64,000 bases of DNA, from NCBI RefSeq assembly GCF_954871325.1, contig NC_088775.1, positions 33,271,561 through 33,335,560 on the forward strand, given 5' to 3'. This document shows, piece by piece, positions 12,321 through 23,568 of the stretch (the stretch's first letter is position 1; each line of letters starts with the position of its first letter). The DNA comes from Gordionus sp. m RMFG-2023. Its lineage: Eukaryota; Nematomorpha; Gordioida; Chordodea; Parachordodidae. The notes under the pieces were generated by a model. It saw only the letters and a list, made by a program, of their open reading frames with translations. It was not told the DNA's origin and searched no databases. Position numbers and translations under genes: made by a program.

Positions 12321-12902
12321 TTTAAATCATAAATTGAGCGCGTTTTATTAAATTTTAAATTTGATTTCGCTGAAAATGCATTATAATATGTATAGAATAC
12401 CCACCCTATAAATTTCAGAAGATCTTATATTGAACCTCTGAAGAAATTTTAATTTACATTAATCTGAAATTTATAAGCAATGTTAGTAGCCTAAAAATCA
12501 GCTAAACCTAATTTGGCTTAACCGAAAAATCGCCTAAAACTAATTAGACAAAATGTAGGGACTAGGAGCTAGGCTAATCGCTCGTCAGCGTTACGCATCA
12601 CTAAGCCTAGCCTTTATTAAAATTATTTAATATATTTATTATGTAACGATATATGACGGGCGATTAACCGAGCTCCTTAGCCGATGCCTAATTTTTGAAT
12701 AATTAGTTTTCGCCTATTTTAATGCTAAGCCTAATTATGCTTAGCCGATTTTTTAACCTAAAAACTTGGCTAACCGTTTTGGAATTGCCTAAAATTAACC
12801 GATTGCAACATTAAGGGTGGGCATTCTACACTTATTCAGGTGCATTTCTGACAAAATCAGATTTTTAAATTTAATAAAACGCACTCAATTAATGATTTTA
12901 AA
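12321..12902. mobile_element. Palindromic non-autonomous element inside element A
   Basis: The arms at about 12321-12420 and 12810-12902 are inverted copies (GAGCGCGTTTTATTAAATTT on the left, its complement with GCACTCAATT on the right; TAGAATACCCACCC against GGGTGGGCATTCTA). Between them a second inner palindrome repeats words such as CCTAAAAATC, TTAACCG and CCTAATTATG in both orientations. No coding capacity. Likely one MITE-like element inside another. Confidence 0.68.
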
Positions 12903-12999
12903 TGCAAATAATAACAAAAAAAAACAATACCCATCAAACTATAGCCTTACCAAAATTAAGTTTAGTTAAAAGATCACTAGAGCAGTCTAATATTCACAG

Positions 13000-14860
13000 G
13001 GTAGGCAAGGAAGGCCAGGGGGTGGTTGGATCATTTCTGTCAAAATCGTCAAAGGTCCGAAAATAATTTTATCTGAATTTACAAGATGATAGTTCAAACC
13101 CTTACCTAAAAATTATACACCGACAAAATTTAAAATAATACACTTTTTTCTCTAAATTGATTTTAGTAATATGAAAATTTCTTATTACAACCCTAAACTC
13201 CTTAGCAGTGTAGAGAAAGATGAATCAAAATTTTAAAATGTTTTTTGCACTTGTTAAACATTCAGAAGATCAGACTTTTAATATTTATAAGAAATTTTTT
13301 ATTTACATATAGGGATTATATTTATTGATACCAATTTGTTTAAATATGGTTGGTTCACAGACAAACTTGAATTTCATCATATGATTATAAGAAGTTTTGT
13401 ATCATGATATACACTGATTTCCATCGCATTGTAATGTCTTTCTTTAGAAAATATCGAAGCTTGATATTTGCAGCAGATTGCACAATATTTTACTAACTCT
13501 TTTACACTTAGAAGATATTTTAAATACCTAATTATCAAAAGATTTTGCATCATATATTATAATACTACCACCTTCTTCCCCCACTCCACTCATTTCCTAT
13601 ACCACATCAAAATTAGAACAACGGACCAAATACAAACTACCCATTTTAATTTCAATGCCAATCTTGAGTTATAACCCCTTCTCCTGTGGTAAAAGGTCCT
13701 GTTTAACATTGTTTGAATGGTTAAGCGTCTTTTTATTATTGATAGTCGGTCTATAGATCTGGTTATAAGCAAGTATAATTATCATTAATATTTAACTTCG
13801 TATCATTAGGGCTAATTATTTATTCAAACTTTTCTGTTGGAAGGGGGGGGGGGTAGGTGTTTCTTAATAAAAAAATTTCATGATTAAAGCAATATTTTTA
13901 TTTTCCAGCATAACATAAGGATTTTCATTATCTACGCTTCCTGAGACAGATATCTTACTTTTCTTATATATTTTTTATAGGGCCTTGCTTTCTACTGTAA
14001 AAAGAGGAATCATAAATGATCGCTTCAGCTTGTTTAATTAATTTTAATATCCATCAATGCTTGCTTTTAAAACTTTTATTTTAAATCTTTCTAAACCTCT
14101 TTTAGTCTTGAAGAATACACATTTAAAAAAATATGAAGGCATAGAAAATGTAAAAAAGAGATATTTTCCACCTTTCGATTTTTTAGGGTTGTATCTACTC
14201 CTTGAAGTACAACTCACAAAGTAAATTTTTTATTCCATTAAATTTTCTCATCTTCAGCGATGATAGTAATGTCCAATCACTATTATCGCCACATTAATAA
14301 AATTTATGACATACATCAGATTAATAAAATTAGCAACTGAACTGAAATGGAAATATACTGTAATTTGTGTTAAAAATAGCTAAGTTATTTTTAATAATAT
14401 ATGAAGCATGTTCAATTCATTCAATTTTAGCTCTACTTATATTTTTTATATTTCTATATCCATTTTAATACAATTTTGTCTTTGATCACATAATTAGAAA
14501 AAAGACTCGTCAGGAAGCAAGAACTTAGCAAGAATCAATTAAGGAAATCAATAATCTATTTTTTTTCCCAATTCCTGAGTCACAATAGTGGCAATTTCAT
14601 CATCAGAGATTACACGAATTAAGTACTGAGATGGATAGAAATTCAATTCGACAATCTACCTATGATGCTGAATATTGTTTCATGTCTTGTTGTGATAAGC
14701 TTTGACCTTGTCTTTTTGATTAAGCAATAAGAGAAATACAAACTTATTATCAAAAAGTGCTTATCAAGTCCATACTAAATCCCTCACTAATTAAAGCATT
14801 TGTCAAAGAATTATATAAATCCAAGGTCTAATTATCTGTTTGGCTCAATGTTTTAAATAA
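13000..14860. other. Interior of element A without a recognisable gene
   Basis: AT-rich sequence. A mildly GC-richer patch at 13560-13770 has overlapping 60-68 aa ORFs on both strands but no recognisable domain. A stretch at 13330-13510 weakly resembles 3240-3400 (shared TTTGTATCATGATATA and GCAGATT words), suggesting an old dispersed repeat. I see no intact gene. Confidence 0.5.
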
Positions 14861-15133
14861 AACTTTTTTTCTTAGTGCCTTGCAAATTTTATTTATTTCG
14901 GCCAAAGCTCCATCCAAAATCTTTATTTTTAGGAGCCTAGCCATAATTTTAAATTTTAGGCCTGAGCCTGTCCTGTCCCAATCAAAAGCCTTAACCCTAT
15001 TTAAAAAAAAATATTTTTAGACCCAAGCCCGACTTTAACTTAATTTCCAGGTTCAACTAAGTCTGTCTAAAGGCCGATAAATATATAATTGTAGTTTTCA
15101 TCAAACTCCATTCCCGATATCGCAACTGATGCA

Positions 15134-15443
15134 ATTCATTTTAGATAATGCATTCGCGACAATGAATTCGCGATAATGCATTCGCGATAATACATTTGCG
15201 ATAATGCATTCGCGCTAGCTAATACATTCGCGATAATGCATTCGCTATAATATTTTCACTATATTATACTCGCTATAATGCATTCGCGGTAATGCGTTCG
15301 CTATAATACATTCGCGGTAATGCATTCGCTATAATATCTTATATATAAATCTTCAATTGACGGTTTTGGTTCTTTAGGTAGGACAAAATTATGGTGCTTC
15401 TATTTAATCAAAAATATTGGTTTCTCTATAAATATGTGGAACC
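15134..15443. repeat. ATTCGCGATAATGC minisatellite with an orphan MULE terminus
   Basis: From 15134 to about 15335 a 14-bp unit ATTCGCGATAATGC is repeated some 14 times with point variants. About 85 bp later, at 15421-15443, stands TTTCTCTATAAATATGTGGAACC, which has the form of the right terminus of the MULE elements (reverse complement GGTTCCACATATTTATAGAG). No partner or matching 9-bp duplication was found. It may be the remnant of a further element lying within element A. Confidence 0.6.
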
Positions 15444-16079
15444 CCAAGTAGAGATCGGCACTTTTCGACACTCAATATATTAAAGCCATCGCATACATCT
15501 AAATGTGTATCATTAGAGATTAATGAATTCTTAGTTATCTATATTAAAAAGATTTATGAATAAATTTTGTATAATAAAATAGAAAGAAAATTATATTTAG
15601 AAACGTGTTCCGAAACGCAGAACGAACGGGAATGTGACATATTTTTTACCCAAACAACTGGTTAAAACCTTTTCTTAATTAAAATTAGAATAAGATTCTC
15701 GTCCGTCATATATCCATAAGGGTAAAGTTAAGAACCCTTCTATAGGCTAATTTAGATAGCTGACATATAAATGCAATATATAAAAATTTTAAAAATGGTT
15801 GGTTCAGTTTAGATTCTCTTTAATAACGGTTAATACATATTTAACAAATCGTTTCAGGGTTGGTTTAGCTGAGTTAATAATCAAGCTAAACCTTGATATG
15901 AATTAAAAAAGATTTTACAAAAAAACCATTGTTGAAACAAATAAAGTCATCGAAAAAATACAACAAATAAACTGAATTGTATTATTAAAATGTTAATTTT
16001 GATATATTTTTCAAATCCCGCATAAATTTTTTGAACTCTATAATTGTCCCATATATAATATTTCTCTATAAAATCAAGA

Positions 16080-16524
16080 TCTAGAAAATAATTCTCTACA
16101 AAATAATTCTCTACAATGTAATTCTTTACAATGTAATTCTCTACAAAATAATTCTCTATAAAAGTAATTCTCTTTAAAATCATTCTCTATAAACAACATT
16201 CTCTATAAAATCATTCTCTTTGAAGTCATTCTCTATTAAGGACCTTCTCTATAAAATAATTCTCTTTATAATATTTCTATATAATCGACATTCTCTATAA
16301 AACCATTCTCTATAAACGGCATTCTCTATAAAATCATTCTCTATAAATTAATTCTCTATAAAAATTATTCTCTATATAAAACATTCTCTATAAAACATTC
16401 TCTATAAACTACATTCTCTATAAAACAATTCTCTATAAATGCATTCTCTATAATTGTTTTCTCTATAAATGTTTCTCTATAAAATACATTCTCTATAATG
16501 GTTTCTCTATAAAGACGTGGAACC
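16080..16524 (-). repeat. TTCTCTATAA minisatellite forming right end of element A
   Basis: Roughly 30 units of TTCTCTATAA plus 2-6 variable bases, i.e. the reverse complement of the TATAGAGAAT array at the left end of the same element. It ends with TTTCTCTATAAAGACGTGGAACC immediately before the 9-bp target duplication. The 78-aa ORF read from 16183 with repeated ENYFVENY is a repeat translation, not a protein. Confidence 0.9.
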
Positions 16525-17529
16525 CTAAACAAATATGTTATATTAAAATTTCGTTGAAGATGAAATATAGAAAAAAGACTATTCTGATAATTATTTTTTT
16601 AAACTAAGTAAACATCTGTATTGTTAAAAGCTGCTTTTAAAAGGTATCACGTCATTACAGAGAAAATAATTATAGAGAAACTTTTACAGAGAAAACAATT
16701 ATAGAGAATGTCGAATATAGAGAATTATTTTATAGAGAATGTTTTTTACAGAGAATTTTTTATAGAGAATGTCATTTATAGAGAATGTCGTATATAGGGA
16801 ATGATTTTACAGAAAACTATTTTATAGAGAAGGATTTTATAGAAAATAATTTTATAGAGAATGATTTTACAGAGAATGATTTAATAGATAATGATTTTAT
16901 AGAGAATAATTTTATAGAGAATGATTTTACAGAGAATGATTTTATAAGAGAATTATTTTATAAACAATGTATTTTATAGAGAATTATTATATAAAGAATG
17001 TATTTTATAGAGAATTATTTTATAAAGTATTTTAATTAAAGATATAATTATTTTATAAAAAAATGTTATATATAGTCATAGGAAAAAAAAGTTATAGTAT
17101 TTTACATAATTTTAAATATTAGAATTATACCTAATATAAGCGAGGTTTTTCGATTATTAGATGAATTAATGGTAAAATTTTGACATGATTTGTAAGGAAT
17201 TTTACGAAATTTATTTTTAAAGATAGGTAAAAAATAAAATAGTGCTGTTAAAAGTTACTTTGGCAATGTAATGCAACTAGTTATAGTAGTTAAATTTGGG
17301 AAAATATAACAAGTTAGTTTTCTTTTTTAAATATAACTGCCACTAGTTACAATTATTTTTAGTGGATAGTAGATTCAGGGCTTATTAATATAAATTAATT
17401 AGCTAAGATTTATATCATATAGTAAAAGAATGTTAAAAAAATTTACAAATTTAAATTTATTATTTAATTATATTTATTGAAACCTATATATAAATTAAGT
17501 AACCAGTTACTTTTGCGCGGATGCCTGTT

Positions 17530-18110
17530 TCATATGTCTGATTGCATATGGCGCACGGTTCAAAAAAATTCGCTAATTTGCAATGCATACAAAACCAAAC
17601 AAAATTTGCTATGTACATAAAAATGTTAATGTCAATGGCATATGTAACAATTGAGGATGTAATTCATAGATTCGAGGAATTATGTGCCTCTAAATTCAAG
17701 AAAGTAGGGATATTCTCTCCCCCTTGATAGAATACTTTGAAGAGACGTGGATTGGAAAAATGATAGCGATGGAGAGGAAGTCGCGAATATTTAGCATTTC
17801 TCTATGGAATTGCTACGAATCGACACTATCTCGTGAACTCAATACAAATAATTTAGTAGAGGACTGGCATCGAAATTTTTCGTCTCATATAAGTTCCCAT
17901 CATCCAACGATCTGGAAATTTATAAAGAGTTAGTAATTATATTATATTATAAATTTTAGCATTTTAATTTTTAGCTCTCAAAGACGAAGATAGCCTGAAT
18001 TGTTACAAATTGAACAATATTCTTTAGGATTATTGGCTCCGCTGTCAAAGAAAGAATATCACGAAAGATCCAAAAGGATTTTTAATTATTGAAGATTTTT
18101 ATTCAAGAAC
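17530..18110 (+). pseudogene. MULE transposase, C-terminal half only
   Basis: Forward reading frames contain the stretch after the MULE catalytic core: MLMSMAYVTIEDVIHRFEEL (about 17624-17685), then YFEETWIGKM (about 17727), LWNCYESTL (about 17805), NTNNLVEDWHRNFSSHI (about 17845) and HHPTIWKFIKS (to 17933). This order (WIG, LWN-x-Y, TNN-x-E-x-WH, HP-x-I-W-x-F) is characteristic of FLYWCH/MULE transposases from invertebrates. A frame change separates the first two blocks near 17725, and the N-terminal DNA-binding and catalytic parts are gone. It sits centrally in element B, so it is that element's own transposase remnant. Confidence 0.82.
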
Positions 18111-18781
18111 CATGCTGGATTATTTAATAATTTAAATTTAATTTAATCATATTTGTATTTTTTATATTGGTATATTATTTATACTATGTTTATTTGGATT
18201 TTTTATGAATAAAAATTTATTTGATATTTCGAAATGAATATTGCTAATCTCATTATATTATCAAGGTTTATCTTATAAAAACTTCATATACAAATAGTAT
18301 TAAACATATTCTTTTTTAAGTCACATTGCCAAAGTAACTTTTAACAACACTATACATTTTATTTTGTAAATAAATTTCGTAAAATTCCTTATAAATCATG
18401 TCAAAATTATTTTACCTCTTAGTGACAAATAACTTGTAACTTAAGAATGTATTATCGGTGTGTCCCATCTATAATTGAAAATTTTTAGGAAGAATAATAA
18501 TATAAGTAAGAACTAAATAAATTTTGCTGAAGATAAAAAAAGCTTATAAATGAAAATCTCTACATTAGTTTTGTCAAATTAAATGGTTACCATTAACAAC
18601 TACACTTTTGCTAAAAAAAATTTATAACTAGTTACATTTACAAAATCGTAACTGTAGCTGGTTACATTTTTCAGAAAGTAACTGCCAAAAGTAACTAGTT
18701 ACATAATTTCAATAAATAAAATTAAATAATAAATTTGAATTAGTAAATTTTTTTTATTTTCTTTTACTATATGATTTAAAT

Positions 18782-19544
18782 CAGAGACCTGCAGAGGTAC
18801 CATTTGTACGGCCCGGATTAAAAAATTTTCGGCTCGGCCAGGGTTTAAAAATTTTAGACCCGGCCCGGATATTTAAAAAAAAATTTGAGGGCCCGGCCTG
18901 GATTTTTTTAAAAAAAATTTTTTTAGGCCCGGCTCGGAATTTTTTAAAATTATATTCGACCTGGTATATACAAAAAATTCATTATTTCGTATTTTATCAT
19001 ATTTTTCGGCGAGTATTATCATTTAATAAGCAAATATATCAGCTAATATTGTTAAACGGCTCGTTTTGAGCCAATTTTTAAAAACGGCTAACTCAATATT
19101 TTCGCCAGAAAAATATTGACTAAGCCTCGAAATTTCGATACAATATGTCTAGACTTTTGCTCCTTCTATGAGCAAAATTTTCAGGCTTGCAAAATATTTT
19201 TCTGGATAAAAAAGTGAGTTAGCCGTTTTTAAAATCCGCTCAAAACGAGCCGTTTAACAACACTATAATATATTTTTTTTTTATTCTAAACAGATATTTA
19301 GTATATTACAAATTGATACTATAAAAAATTTGTGTAAATAATATTTTGAGAATATACTATGTATTTATAAAAAAAATAAAAATGATATTTTAATTAATAA
19401 TATAACATATATTAGATATTATATAATAATGTATTTAATCCTGGCCCGTGTCTTTTTTAAAAAAAAATTTTCAGGCCCGGCCCAAATTTTTAGGCCCGGC
19501 CCAGGTATATTTTAAAAATTTTAAATGCCGGGCCTGCAGGTCTG
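18782..19544. mobile_element. Non-autonomous hAT element inside element B
   Basis: Bounded by CAGAGACCTGC (18782) and GCAGGTCTG (to 19544), with a perfect 8-bp target duplication ATTTAAAT (18774-18781 and 19545-19552). Both subterminal regions repeat GGCCCGG/CCGGGCC blocks separated by A/T runs. There is no coding sequence. It interrupts the right inverted repeat of MULE B: the flanks join directly into the sequence of the intact left arm (17335-17420, complement). Its own centre is occupied by the palindrome at 19046-19256. Confidence 0.85.
19046..19256. mobile_element. Palindromic MITE-like element, third nesting level
   Basis: Left arm TTGTTAAACGGCTCGTTTTG, right arm its complement (CAAAACGAGCCGTTTAACAA) followed by CACTATA; the arms continue as TTTAAAAACGGCTAACTC with few mismatches for about 50 bp. 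The loop is about 100 bp and non-coding. Related ends (AGTGTTGTTAAA-type) occur at 28311-28520 and a fragment at 30692. No clean target duplication was found. Confidence 0.72.
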
Positions 19545-20039
19545 ATTTAAATTTTAGCCAATGAATTTATATTAATATAAATATATTCGATTTAAGGTAA
19601 TTTAATCGATCCGGCTAGCCTTGAATCTACTATCCAATAAAGATAATTGTAACTAGTGACTAATCATATTTAAAAAAAGAAAACTATTAACTGTAACTTG
19701 TTATATTTATAAATTTAACTACTAACTTAACTAGTTGCATTACATTGCCAAAGTCACTTAACAACACTATCTATTTTATTTTGTACTTATCTTTAAAAAT
19801 AAATTTTGTAAAATTCCTTACAAATCATGTCAAAATTTTGTTCTACCATTAATTCATCTAATAATCAAAAAACCTTGTGCAAAGATAAACAAATAATTTT
19901 CTGTACCGATTTAATAATTCAAAAACTACCCAATTATTCTCTTATATAAGGTAATTCTAACATATAATATTATGTCAAATACTGTAAATTTTTTTTCATA
20001 TGACTATATAGAACATTTTTTATAAGATAATCAAATAAA

Positions 20040-20520
20040 ATTCTTTATAAAATAATTCTCTATAAAATAATATTCTTTATAAAATAATTCTATAAAATAC
20101 ATTCATTAAATAATTCTCTATAAAATAATTCCCTATAAAATACAATCATTATAAAATAATTCTCTATAAAATACATTCTCTATAAAATCATTCTCTATAA
20201 AATCATTCTCTGTAAAATCATTCTCTATAAAATCATTCTATGTAAAATCATTCTCTGTAAAATTATTCTCTATAAAATTATTCTCTATAAACGACATTCT
20301 CTATAATTGTAATCTCTATAATTGTAATCTCTATAAGTGCATTCTCTTAAAACGTCATTCTCTTTATAAAACTTTAAAACTTTCTCTATAAAATTTTCTC
20401 TATAAACGACATTCTCTATAATTGTTTTCTCTATAAGTGCATTCTCTATTTTTATTTTCTCTATAAAAGTTTCTCTGTAAAATACATTCTCTATAAGTTT
20501 ACCTGTAATGACGTGGAACC
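20040..20520 (-). repeat. TTCTCTATAA minisatellite, right end of element B
   Basis: About 35 short units TTCTCTATAAAATCA with variants, inverted with respect to the array at 16643-17030. It ends ACCTGTAATGACGTGGAACC directly before the 9-bp duplication. Confidence 0.9.
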
Positions 20521-20529
20521 CTTTTAAAA

Positions 20530-21179
20530 ATAGCTCCCGTTAGCTTCAATATTTTACAAATTTCTTTGTTGAATCTACTTTGTTTAATGATAAAACGTTT
20601 CGGCACTCTTACGATAAAATTTATACCCTGTTATTTTTTTTATCGAGATTAAAATATTTTGTGAATTCAGAAAAAGGAAATTCCATTTTATCATAATTTT
20701 CCAGGGAAATTACTTTGTCTATATAATCTATACCAAAATTACACTATATCAATCTCTATCGTCTACAAATTTGAAATTATTTTGAAAACTAAATTTATAA
20801 TGTAGATTTATAAAAATAAATTCCAAAATTAAATTAAATTAAATTAAAATATTATGATTTTATAATTAATTATAAATATATTTTAATAATTTTTATGTGT
20901 ATTTATTATATAATTGAAAGTAGCGAAGTAGCGTGAATTTTAACCACTACTGAAAAAAGTAGCGCGCTACTTTAACAACACTGATTACCATTTTGTAGAA
21001 ATTAGGTTGGGGTGTGGTAGTATTGCTTGGGAAAGGTTAATTGAAATGATAAAATTAATCAAGGAACCAGAATTTTATTTTTAGAAGGAATAAATATTGT
21101 ATCCCAATTATTAATATGACAACCTCTGGTATATGGTCAAAAATTTAATATATATCTTTTGTTAACTTTAAGTTATATC
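20530..21179. other. AT-rich spacer between elements B and C
   Basis: No gene. A short fragment at about 20925-20985 contains inverted GTAGCG/CGCTAC words ending TTTAACAACACTG, like the ends of the TGTTAAA MITE family. Bases from about 21040 onward belong to a duplicated segment whose other copy lies at 26810-26940. Confidence 0.55.
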
Positions 21180-21188
21180 GATTTTTAT

Positions 21189-21525
21189 GGTATCACGTCA
21201 ATTCGGCGCGGCGTCAATTCGGCGCATCGTCTATTCAGCGCGGCGACAATTCGGCGCAACATCAATTCGGCGGGGCGATAATTCGGCGCAACGTCAATTC
21301 AGAGCGTATCTAATACAGTTGCAATTTATTATAAATTTATTAGTATAAAAAAAAGGATGATTAAATAGAAATGATTTTGAATGTTGGTCATATTAATTAT
21401 TTCTTCGTATTTTTTTTTACAAAAATCTCAATTTTATTTACTAAATGTGTAATATCAATAAAAAAAAATTAACAACCAATATTTATACCGATTTCCTTGC
21501 TGGACCAATTTACCACATTATAACT
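21189..21525. repeat. Left terminal inverted repeat of element C
   Basis: Six or seven units of GGCGCGGCGTCAATTC with variation, then AGCGTATCTAATACAGTTGC and AT-rich sequence down to ACCAATATTTATACCG and GGACCAATTTACCACATTA. The same text in reverse complement occurs at each of the three right-end copies (for example 23965-24255). Confidence 0.88.
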
Positions 21526-22595
21526 CCATTACGAAGAATCTTGCCAATCCAGGTGGCTTCGTAATATGTTATAAGTTTGTCCAAGACACTTTCATTGTCT
21601 TGATAGAATTGTGTGTGTAATAGCCCATAAAAGGCATCAAACACGTCCTCCACGGGAACAAATGCAAGTGACACCATTTGTCTAATTTTTATAGACCAAT
21701 CACTTCCCGCATCTCTATCTAAATAATGAGATAATAATTCGCTATCACTTTGGATGTGCCTCCAAATTGATTGAGTCATATGAAAAAAACAGCCTCTTAC
21801 TGTTATCGATGGAAATGAATGTGTAAAGGCATTTATTTCATCCTGCTCAAAATCGATCATTACCGATATAGGATTTACATTGTTTTGTAATCTTTTTATC
21901 TCATCCAAGACCCTTATGTATGTAATCTTGGTTTTATTCGGTAATAGCGCAAAAATTGTGGGTATAACTGTTTTATTATATAGGACATGGAGGGTCCAAA
22001 GTTGGTAAAAAATTAAGGGTGTTGTCTTAAACGTGCCATCTGCATACCAGTGACTGCTTTCCGCCATCAATCTAAGGTTTTGGGCAGTGGCGAATATCAA
22101 AATTCTTGGTAGTTCCGGTAGCAAATGCCCCGAACATGTTTTTCTATAGATATCAGGTAAATCTAGATCATAACTGTTTGTCGGGGTAGGTAATGGAGAA
22201 CCCATGAGCGATCTAGCTCGCTAGATGGTTCGTTTTATTGACGTGATGGGCGGAAGGGCAGCATGAAGGGATGGGGAACCCTCTGCTATTGCAATGCTTA
22301 TAATTTTTTGAGGTGTATCAGTCACCTCAATAGCCCGTTTTTTAATGTTATTTAGGCATTCGGTTTTTAAGACCTTTATACCATCTATCACGTGATTATG
22401 ATTATCAATATGAAGGATTACCTCTTCATTTAATGTGTGGCATCGTCCTTTGCAACGGGTAGGTCTACCTTCCAATAATTTATAAGCCTCTACACATTTC
22501 CATATTGTTTTTTGATTTATAATTCTTTCTTTCCTGAAATTGATCATGTACTAATTGTTTTGATCTACGTTCACTTATGACATAATTTAAAGGCA
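21510..22595 (-). pseudogene. FLYWCH zinc finger + MULE transposase, near-readable but broken
   Basis: On the minus strand, 22547-22221 encodes a FLYWCH-type finger (WKCVEAYKL, C-x3-C in TRCKGRC, HIDNHNH) followed by a linker ending PPITSIKRTI. After one amber codon in the same frame, 22205-21510 gives the MULE core: RLMAESSHWYADGTFKTTPL with the catalytic Asp in ADGTF, PTIFALLPNKT, ISVMIDFEQDEINAF with the second Asp, then RGCFFHMTQSIWRHIQ (C-x2-H block) and TYYEATWIGKI. Upstream, a second frame reads MPLNYVISERRSKQLVHDQF from about 22595, so a frameshift lies near 22535. The C-terminal part seen in element B (LWN, TNN-x-E-x-WH) is missing: the frame runs into the inverted repeat and stops. 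It is inactive as read, with about two frame interruptions plus a C-terminal loss. Confidence 0.9.
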
Positions 22596-22599
22596 TTCT

Positions 22600-23565
22600 T
22601 AAAAATAAAAGTAAACTATAATATAAAAAATTATAAATGATATACAAAAATAAGATTATTAATATTTACCTTTAAATAGGAATTCTCAATTTACAATGAT
22701 TAAATTATGGAAAATAAAGATTAAATTACGGAAGGAAATGAAAAATATTAAAGTTTTTTTACAGACTTTTAAAATGAAAAAAAAGGACAAAATTTTAAGA
22801 TAAATAATTCTATTTATTTATTTGTTGTTCTAATTAGGCGGGGAAAAAAAGAAAAAGGAGATGGATTTTATGTTTAATTTAGATTATAAAATTTATTGAG
22901 AAAAATATCGATTGAATTCTTTAAAATTATTGAACAAAAGGAATAAATCCGAAAATAAAATTATATATTAATTTATTTTTGTTTCTAAAAATAGGCGGGA
23001 ACAAGGGGAATTAAGATTTAACATAATTTTGAATCTAGGAAATTTATTCCCCGGAAAAAAAATCCCCGGAAGATTAAGCCCCGTAAAAAAAATCCCATGG
23101 AAAAAAATTCCCGGGAAAATAATCCCCTAATTTTTGATCCATATAAAATATTAAATTATTTTTAGAAAATTAACAAAATAGGAAAAAAAATCGCCCAAAA
23201 AAATCTTCGGAAAAAAAATCCCCAAATAAAATATGTAAAATTTTCGAGAAAATCAACAAAATTAAAGAAATATTTTTCCAAATAAAATTTCCCAAATAAA
23301 ATTGTTAACATGAATAATAACTAATGATTTATATTAAACCGAACCAAATTTTTAAATTATTATTCATTAATCCTAACCAATATATAAGTATAATGTTATG
23401 GCCTTATTCCGAATCCAGGTTTGGTGAAAATTAAACAAAACAATATTTGAAAATAAACGAAATGGATATCTAGTATCTGTGATATTAAGCAAAGTATTAT
23501 TATAAGCTAAGTAATGATAATGGCCATCCCATATTTTTTTATTTTGGCCCGGATTTATAAATTAA
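22600..23565. other. Element C interior, with CCCGGAAAAAAAAT-type degenerate repeat
   Basis: AT-rich and non-coding. At about 23040-23250 words like CCCCGGAAAAAAAATCCCC and CCCGGGAAAATAATCCCC recur every 14-17 bp, a degenerate minisatellite. The rest shows no gene. Confidence 0.6.
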
Positions 23566-23568
23566 TGC

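Larger units (their letters stand above)
10616..16524. mobile_element. MULE-type element A with minisatellite terminal repeats
   Basis: The left end GGTATCCCGTCTTTACAGAG (10616) and the right end (reverse complement GGTTCCACGTCTTTATAGAG, ending 16524) form the terminus. Both are flanked by a perfect 9-bp duplication CTAAACAAA (10607-10615 and 16525-16533), the length typical of Mutator-like elements. About 1 kb of the left end and 0.45 kb of the right end are the same minisatellite in opposite orientation. The 4.4-kb interior holds no transposase that I can recognise. Instead it contains a 0.6-kb palindromic element (12321-12902), GGCCCG-rich hAT-like fragments (near 11985-12180 and 14880-15090) and a second minisatellite (15134-15335). 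It looks non-autonomous and enlarged by later insertions. Confidence 0.82.
16643..20520 (+). mobile_element. MULE element B: 0.9-kb terminal repeats, transposase remnant, nested hAT
   Basis: The element is bounded by GGTATCACGTCATTACAG (16643) and the reverse complement of GGTTCCACGTCATTACAG (ending 20520), with a perfect 9-bp duplication CTTTTAAAA at 16634-16642 and 20521-20529. The long terminal inverted repeats run 16643-17510 and 18690-20520; the right one is enlarged by a hAT insertion at 18782-19544. The outer 390-480 bp of each arm is the TATAGAGAAT/TTCTCTATAA minisatellite; the inner half is unique sequence with GCCAAAGTAACTT-type words. Between the arms lies a decayed MULE transposase C-terminal half (17530-18110). 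An extra partial copy of inner arm sequence lies at about 18320-18420. Confidence 0.88.

Noticed and set aside
13590-13772. Overlapping 60-68 aa ORFs on both strands near 13.6 kb
   Set aside because: Slightly GC-richer patch inside element A, but neither frame shows a known motif or splice signals.
15947-16979. ORFs at 15947-16183 (minus) and 16785-16979 (plus) encoding ENYFVENY and FIENDF repeats
   Set aside because: They are translations of the TTCTCTATAA/TATAGAGAAT minisatellite; the unit happens to be readable in one frame. Not proteins.
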